Shown here piece by piece: positions 58,001-64,000 of a stretch of 64,000 nucleotides of DNA. The translations under genes were made by a program, and so were the position numbers. The notes under the pieces were generated by a model. It was not told where the DNA came from. It saw only the letters and a list, made by a program, of their open reading frames with translations, and ran no database searches. The DNA comes from Rhizophagus irregularis (Eukaryota; Glomeromycota; Glomeromycetes; Glomerales; Glomeraceae): assembly GCF_026210795.1 (NCBI RefSeq), contig NC_089456.1, positions 3,102,501 through 3,166,500 on the forward strand. Reading direction: 5' to 3'. Numbering within the stretch: position 1 is the stretch's first letter; each line of letters opens with the position of its first letter.

Positions 58001-61000
58001 GGAGTATTATATATAAATAATCATATAAAGTTCATTTTTTATCATTTTTATCATATAAAACATATAAAGTTATAAAGAAAATTTTTTTATTATAAAGTAA
58101 TTTTTTTATTATAAAATAAATTTTTTTTTAGAGAAATTTGAAATATTTTCTTTCTTTTTTTTTTTTTTTTTTTTTTTTACTATGATATACCATTTTTATA
58201 TATATTTTTTTAAATCATGCATTTCTATGAATTTATATGAAATTATAGAAAAATAAAAAGAAAAAAAATAAAAAGAAAATAAAAAAAAAAAAACAAATTA
58301 TGCAAAAAAAAAAAAACATTTTCTTTCTATATTCCACTATGAAAATTTTACAGATATTTATAGACTCTTGTTTGGATTTTCAATTTCTGTTTCGATTTTT
58401 TTTGCGATTCAAGATTTTATAATTTTTTCTCTTTTTTTTTTTTTTACTATTCTTATCAATTATTATCTTTTTAAACTTTATGTTTTCTTTTCTTTTTTTT
58501 TTTAAAAAAAAAAAAAAATTACTTAGCGATCTTACTACGCCGAATAAAAATTTTTAAACGTTATTCACGTGAAATGCTAATACGATTTTAGCCAAACGAT
58601 GAGAAATTTACTTTTAACCCCAGATTTTTAATTTACCAGAAACTGCATAAAAGATTAAAACATTAAAACTACTGCGCCAAAAGATATATTCTCAGGAACA
58701 CTAAAATGATGATTTAAACAAAGAGTAACAAGAGTGAACATGATAATCACGTGATCTGTAATACACTATAAAGAAACCTTTTTTGTCAATTTCACATACT
58801 ATCCATATATATTTATTTTTATGCAGTGAGAAAGAAAACATCTCGCATACTCACACATAAAATAATAATTTCCCTATGAATAATACTTGTAAAGGAATTT
58901 GACTATGATTTATTTCATCTTCCTAAATAACCCAAATAACACCCTTTTTACAGGTATCATTGACCTATACCCATACTATAATTGTTTAATTTCATACTGA
59001 GGTACTCTGAGTATCTGACGTATTATTATTATGACATAAAAAGCATTTATAAATACGTAATATCAATCTTTTGTAATCAGTTTTTATTTAAAACTTTATC
59101 ATGAAGTAGTACATTTTGGGCGTCAAAAAAAACAAGGGAACTTTTTTTTTTAACTATCAAATTTACAAATAAATTAATTTTCATTGAAAAAATAAATAAT
59201 AAAACGGAAAATACTAATTAACATACCGTAAAAAATTTTTGTGGCTTGTTAAAGCCATTAGATTATCCTCCAACATTTTTATCTTTTTTATCAATGAAAT
59301 ATCAAAAATTATTCTAACCGATATCAGGAAAGTTTATTAAATAGGTATTCGAAAATAAACAAAAAATAAACCTTAAATCGGATAAGCATACTTTTTTTAG
59401 GTGATATTAGATTATGAGATATTTAAAATATAAGATGTGAGATAAAAAAATATGATAAATATTTATATTTATATATTTATAACAGATAATATATATATAT
59501 ATTTATATTTATTGATTAGATAAAATATGATGATTTACATTATTATGATATATATAAAGTATATTTAACGCAGTATATGATATATATAAACATAGTATTT
59601 AGAATAGTATTAATATAGTATTTAATATAGTATTTGATTTATATGCAGTACTTGCAACAGCACATTTGTTTATCACATCATATCGATGATCTGATGATAT
59701 ACTGCACAATACCCTGGCTGGTAATACAAGTTTGTTACGTACAAACGCCATAAAACCTAACATACAGATGTCACAACAGATTAATCAAATATATCAGTTA
59801 GGTTAAAAGATTATTTAAATGATAATGTAAAATAGGTACCAAAAGAACTTATTCGGTTTCGTTTAATAAAAAATTTTTATTTTTTTTTTTTCTCAATTGT
59901 GTAATTTAGACACAAATTACAAATAAGAACAAGATAATAAATAAACATTTAAATCAAGTTAAACCGATGAAAATGTTGATCCCTCATCTTATATTATACA
60001 ATGACTTTTTTATTTGTTGTCTTGTACTTTTTTATACAATTTTTTTACTTTTTAACTTGTGTTTATAAACTAATTATATATCAAATTTTGATATTTTTGG
60101 GAGAGATCCCAAAAAAAAAAAATTTTTCTTTTTTTTTCTTGATTGTTGAGTTCAGTACTCTGGATGATCTCTTATTTTTACGGTTTAGTTACTGGAACAT
60201 CCAAGAAGAATAGAAATTGTAATCTTTTTAAATATTTTTGAGATTTAAATGTTTTTACTATGAAATAAACATAAAAGATAATTTTAATGTGATTAATTTT
60301 TTTGACGCGCTCGTAAAAAAAAAAAAAAATTAAAAATAAATTTATTTTTGAATGTTTTTGGTAATTAAAATAAATTATACCGAATTACAATATATAACAG
60401 TTACATATTATTTAAGAATATGGTAGTTATATACCTTAAAATATATACCATATATACCATACATACCATACATACCGATAAAATATATACCGTAAATACA
60501 ATGTATGTGCCGTAACTTGAATTATATAATATATATATACCGGAATTATTATTATTATATTATATATATATATATATATATATTATCTAAAAATATATTA
60601 CTATAATTTCACACGAATTCATATTATAATGCATAATAATCACCTTACGATTTACTATTTATATTATCCCACCTCGTGCTGCTCCGATACTCCGAGAAAG
60701 AATATTCTTATTAATATCTATTATACGGTTATACGGAGTAAAAAATTTTTTTTTTAAATAGGAGTAAAAAAAAAATATTTGAATAAGTTGAATAATAGTT
60801 AAGAAAAGGTTTAGTAATATTAATTTTTTATTTATGTTATTAGCATTATTAGCTCGGAAAGAAAATCATATCAAAATTCAGAAAAAAAACACATGCCGCA
60901 TTATACATTTACATTTTTATATATAATAACAATATTGTAATTTTATGATTTACCAAATTTACAAATAACTCCATTTTTACATAAGAAATACATTATATAA

Positions 61001-61539
61001 ATTAGGTTTAGCCACTTTTCTGGTGATAAAATCATTTTGTTGCCTTTTTTTTCTATTTATATCTTTAGTTTAATTAGTGTGTAATTACAATAATTACACA
61101 ATCTATAAATAGAATTTTTAGGAAAATTGTTTGTAAAAATTTTTTTTTTTTTATTGTTGCTATTAATTGTTAGTTTAAAATTTTTAATATGTTGTTTTTT
61201 TTTATATATGTTAATACTATTTACCAATCAAAAAATGTTTACTCTGGAAAAAAAAATCTTATAAATTTGCAGTCAGAGGAAATTGTTTTTTTTTTTTCAT
61301 CTTTACATCCGAAAAATAAATAATTATTACCAAAAGGAATAATTTTTTTTTAAAAAAAATAAATAGTTACCTTGAACCGTTTTTTTTCGTGTTTAACAAA
61401 TTATATATTTTTTTTTTTACGAATAAAAAAGTAAAAAAAAAATAAAATAAAATAAAATTTAAATTTTTTTTTAAAAAAAAAAACTTTTTTTTCCAAACCT
61501 CTTTCCAAAACTTTTCCAAAAAACTTTTTTCTTTTAAAG
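55044..61539. other. Long AT-rich intergenic region
   Basis: 6.5 kb of A- and T-runs with TA microsatellites (57370-57390, 57680-57700, 59460-59600, 60440-60600). A minus-strand ATG at 56688 is followed by a good donor (TTGGGTAAGT), but no coherent protein follows. Two CACGTG sites lie near 58567 and 58750. It includes the promoter side of the MATA_HMG gene. Confidence 0.5.
56095..56232. repeat. 17-base minisatellite (ATTACCAATCTTGAAAA)
   Basis: Seven or so near-exact copies in tandem, from 56117 to 56230. Confidence 0.8.
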
Positions 61540-62667
61540 ATGACCAAGAAAACCTCAAAGAGATCCTCAGATACTAAAATTCGTAATATGAGACAAGGAC
61601 AAGTAAAGATCAAGCTTGACCTAAAAAAGCCTTCCCCATCTTCCCCACCTTTACCTCTTCCTTTCCCCCCTACTCAAAGGGTTGAACAAATTGTCGCAAA
61701 ACTTGTCGCAAAACCAAGATTGGCCAGATTTCCAAACGCTTTTATTATGTATCGTAATGAATATGTTCAATATTTGAAATCACAAGGTTATCATATTTCT
61801 ATGACCGAATTAAGTCCAATGATTTCAACATCTTGGAAAAAAGAGAGTGAATTTGTTAAAGAAGCTTACACTAAACTTTCAAGCGAAGCAGAGAAAATGT
61901 ATGTTCGTGATACTGGAAGTACGCAACAACAAATCAATTATAAATATTTACCAACTCGACCTACTTTATCATCAAAAAGTGAATCCAATGGAAATGGTCC
62001 TAAATTAGACGATCTTTCTGGTCAATCTAACCAATCTAACCAATCTCATCAATTCCAGAATCCTGATGATTTTTATAATATTAATAATATATATGACCGA
62101 TTATTTCAATATTCAATCCCATCAAATGGATTTCAAAGAAATTATTCTAATAAAGAACCTGAACAAATTCCTTCTTTCTCTATTGGTACCTCAGGTTTAG
62201 AAAAATATTCTCTTGATAATGTAACTCTTCCTCAACATGGTTCAATTCATTCAATTCCGCAGCAAGATTGTTTCCCGGATAACATTTTTCAATGTCAATG
62301 GTCTCCTAATATTTCCTCATCTATTCAACATAATAATCCTTCAGTATCTTTTGGTCCTTCATACTCTCCTACTAGTCCTACTTTTGATGATTTGATTAAT
62401 TCACCAATTATGGGATTTTCTTCATTAGAAGCTCAAATGTTAGAATCCATGTCCCCTTCTTCAAATTCTTCAATTGATGATATTTCTTCTTCAATTGATG
62501 ATATTTCTTTATTATTCTCACCAGAAATTGATGATGGTGGATTTTATGAAAAATCCGATTTTTCAACCCCTAATTTTACAGATTCTATAACCTGTCAATC
62601 CCCACTATCATCACCTTCTGGATTATATTTATATTCTGGACAATCATATCCTTCTTTCCAAAGTTAA
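61540..62667 (+). CDS. MATA_HMG-type HMG-box transcription factor
   Basis: A single exon, 375 residues. The HMG box spans about residues 45-125: ARFPNAFIMYRNEYVQYL, ISMTELSPMISTSWKKES, then VKEAYTKLSSEAEKMYV. This is the pattern of fungal mating-type HMG boxes (the MATA_HMG class), which bind bent DNA in the nucleus. A Lys/Ser-rich tail precedes the box (KKTSKRSS, then PSPSSPPLPLPFPPTQ). The rest is a Ser/Asn/Gln/Pro-rich disordered region with SSIDDIS twice near 62470-62510. The ATG at 61540 follows a T/A-rich leader. Such genes are numerous in Rhizophagus and not all act in mating. Confidence 0.9.
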   Translation: MTKKTSKRSSDTKIRNMRQGQVKIKLDLKKPSPSSPPLPLPFPPTQRVEQIVAKLVAKPRLARFPNAFIMYRNEYVQYLKSQGYHISMTELSPMISTSWKKESEFVKEAYTKLSSEAEKMYVRDTGSTQQQINYKYLPTRPTLSSKSESNGNGPKLDDLSGQSNQSNQSHQFQNPDDFYNINNIYDRLFQYSIPSNGFQRNYSNKEPEQIPSFSIGTSGLEKYSLDNVTLPQHGSIHSIPQQDCFPDNIFQCQWSPNISSSIQHNNPSVSFGPSYSPTSPTFDDLINSPIMGFSSLEAQMLESMSPSSNSSIDDISSSIDDISLLFSPEIDDGGFYEKSDFSTPNFTDSITCQSPLSSPSGLYLYSGQSYPSFQS

Positions 62668-63086
62668 ATTTTTTTAAGTTTTTTCGCAATTTTGAATTTT
62701 CGAATTTTCGTAGTAGTAGACTTTTTAATCTCTCAGGGGAAAAATTTATTACATTTTCGCAAAAAAAAAAACTATCTTTTTTTTGTTTTTTGAAAAGAAA
62801 CGATGATTTCTTTTTCAATGAACTATAAGGAAATATAAATCTCGTAAACTTTTATATATATTATTAATTTTTTTTTTTTTTACTCGCGATTTATATAGAA
62901 TATCCTAATTTCTTTGTCTTTAATATTTTGATAAATATCAAGTATGAATTGTCACAAACATTTTACACGATTTTACACGATTTAACACGATTTAACACGA
63001 AGTTTTACATTTACACGAGTTTTACAACATGAAAACCAAACTTTTATATATCGATTCCTTTTTTTTTTTATAAAAAAAAAAAAAAG

Positions 63087-63137
<51 letters not shown>

Positions 63138-64000
63138 CGATAAAAACTATAAAACAACCAAACAACTTTTTAAGGATTTACAAATTATGTTTTTTTTTTA
63201 TTTCTTTAGTTATTAGAAAAAAAAATAATTTTTTTTTTTTATATTTCTTTCTTTTCTTTTTTTATATATATGTAAAATAGTATCCAAAAAAAAAAAAAAT
63301 AAGGACAAGAGAGGTATAATATATATATATATAACTTTTTTCCGAATCTTTTTATCCTATTTTTTTTTCTTTTCTTTTCTTTTCTTTCTTTTCTTTCTTT
63401 GTATAAATTTATCATAATTCAATTTTTTCTTTTTCCTTCTACTTTTTTTTTTTTAGTATATATATATATTATTATTTTGTTTCATTGTTTGTTGCTTTTT
63501 TTTTCCCTGTATAACTTTTCTTCTTTTTTTTAATGTAAATAAAAAAATCAAAAAGAGTAACAAAATCTCTCGTAGATAAGATTTAAAAAAAAAAATTTTC
63601 ACGTTCACGTTTGAATTCTTGATTTAAACTTTTGCATATTTTCCACTTAAAAATTTTCTCCACTTAAAAATTTTCTCCATTTAAAAACCACTTTTCCTTA
63701 TTATATTCTATTAAAAACCATAAAAAAAGATTTCAAATGAACTTCCTAAGAAAAATTTTGTATGAGAAATATTAATTAATAGCCAAGATACCTAAAAAAG
63801 AATATCAATTAATAAGTGAAATGATAAAATTGACATCTGTTTCTTTTATTTTGCATATGACTAAAGAAAAGAATACATACGAAAACGCCCAAAATTTCGC
63901 CAATCTTGCCAATATTCCTTATTATATAATGTACGTTTTTAAAAGTCGATTATTCGAAGCAATTGAAAGAAATAAGAAATATATATAAAAAAAATAATGA
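62668..64000. other. 3' flank and AT-rich intergenic sequence
   Basis: It includes a TTTACACGA-like repeat (62960-63025), an almost pure A-run of about 65 bases (63070-63136), CTTTT repeats (63365-63400) and ACTTAAAAATTTTCTCC repeats (63645-63690). No gene found. Confidence 0.55.

Noticed and set aside
60001-60213. 70-codon Phe/Leu-rich frame
   Set aside because: Composition follows from T-runs; no splice or promoter support.

Overview
This window looks like nuclear DNA of an arbuscular mycorrhizal fungus (Glomeromycotina, most likely Rhizophagus or a close relative). The basis is very AT-rich intergenic DNA, short GT-AG introns of about 45-130 bases, a Crinkler-type NTPase gene, a MATA_HMG gene, tandem cytochrome P450 genes, and dense Tigger/pogo, hAT, MULE and Ty3/gypsy remnants. 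No rRNA, tRNA or CRISPR array was seen. The assignment is inference from gene content; no database was searched.

Left part (1-14.7 kb): a duplicated block carrying a small secreted protein family. One copy has an intact spliced ORF (4145-4619, minus) and two are decayed (10771-11225 and 13289-13500). They are embedded in MITEs and foldback elements. A five-exon, four-helix membrane protein gene lies at 13796-14687. Next (15-20 kb) come a decayed translation initiation factor 2 gene and a GC-rich island encoding a Cys-X5-Arg phosphatase.

Middle part (20-37.5 kb): a transposon nest. It holds a rotted Ty3/gypsy element split by a MITE, and an apparently intact Tigger/pogo element with matching terminal repeats and a spliced 536-residue transposase. 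It also holds a decayed MULE-type gene cut in two by an 8,070-base element (28385-36454). The 8-kb element has CACAGGTCGAA termini and a TTA target duplication. It carries a minus-strand array of twelve intron-like units with double hairpins separating eleven 23-41 base mini-exons. It also contains a nested hAT element, itself interrupted by a MITE, and a 537-base foldback element that shares the outer element's terminal sequence.

Right part (38-64 kb): gene-richer. In order it holds a Crinkler-family NTPase/nuclease gene with one apparent frameshift, an FCP1/NIF-like phosphatase with an Arg/Ser-rich N-terminus, two nearly identical five-exon cytochrome P450 genes in tandem, a many-exon KAR5-type nuclear-fusion gene and a MATA_HMG gene. 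The P450 pair is a recent 2.5-kb tandem duplication. KAR5 and a MATA_HMG regulator within 7 kb of each other are of interest because this lineage has long been thought asexual. The rest is AT-rich low-complexity sequence without recognisable genes.
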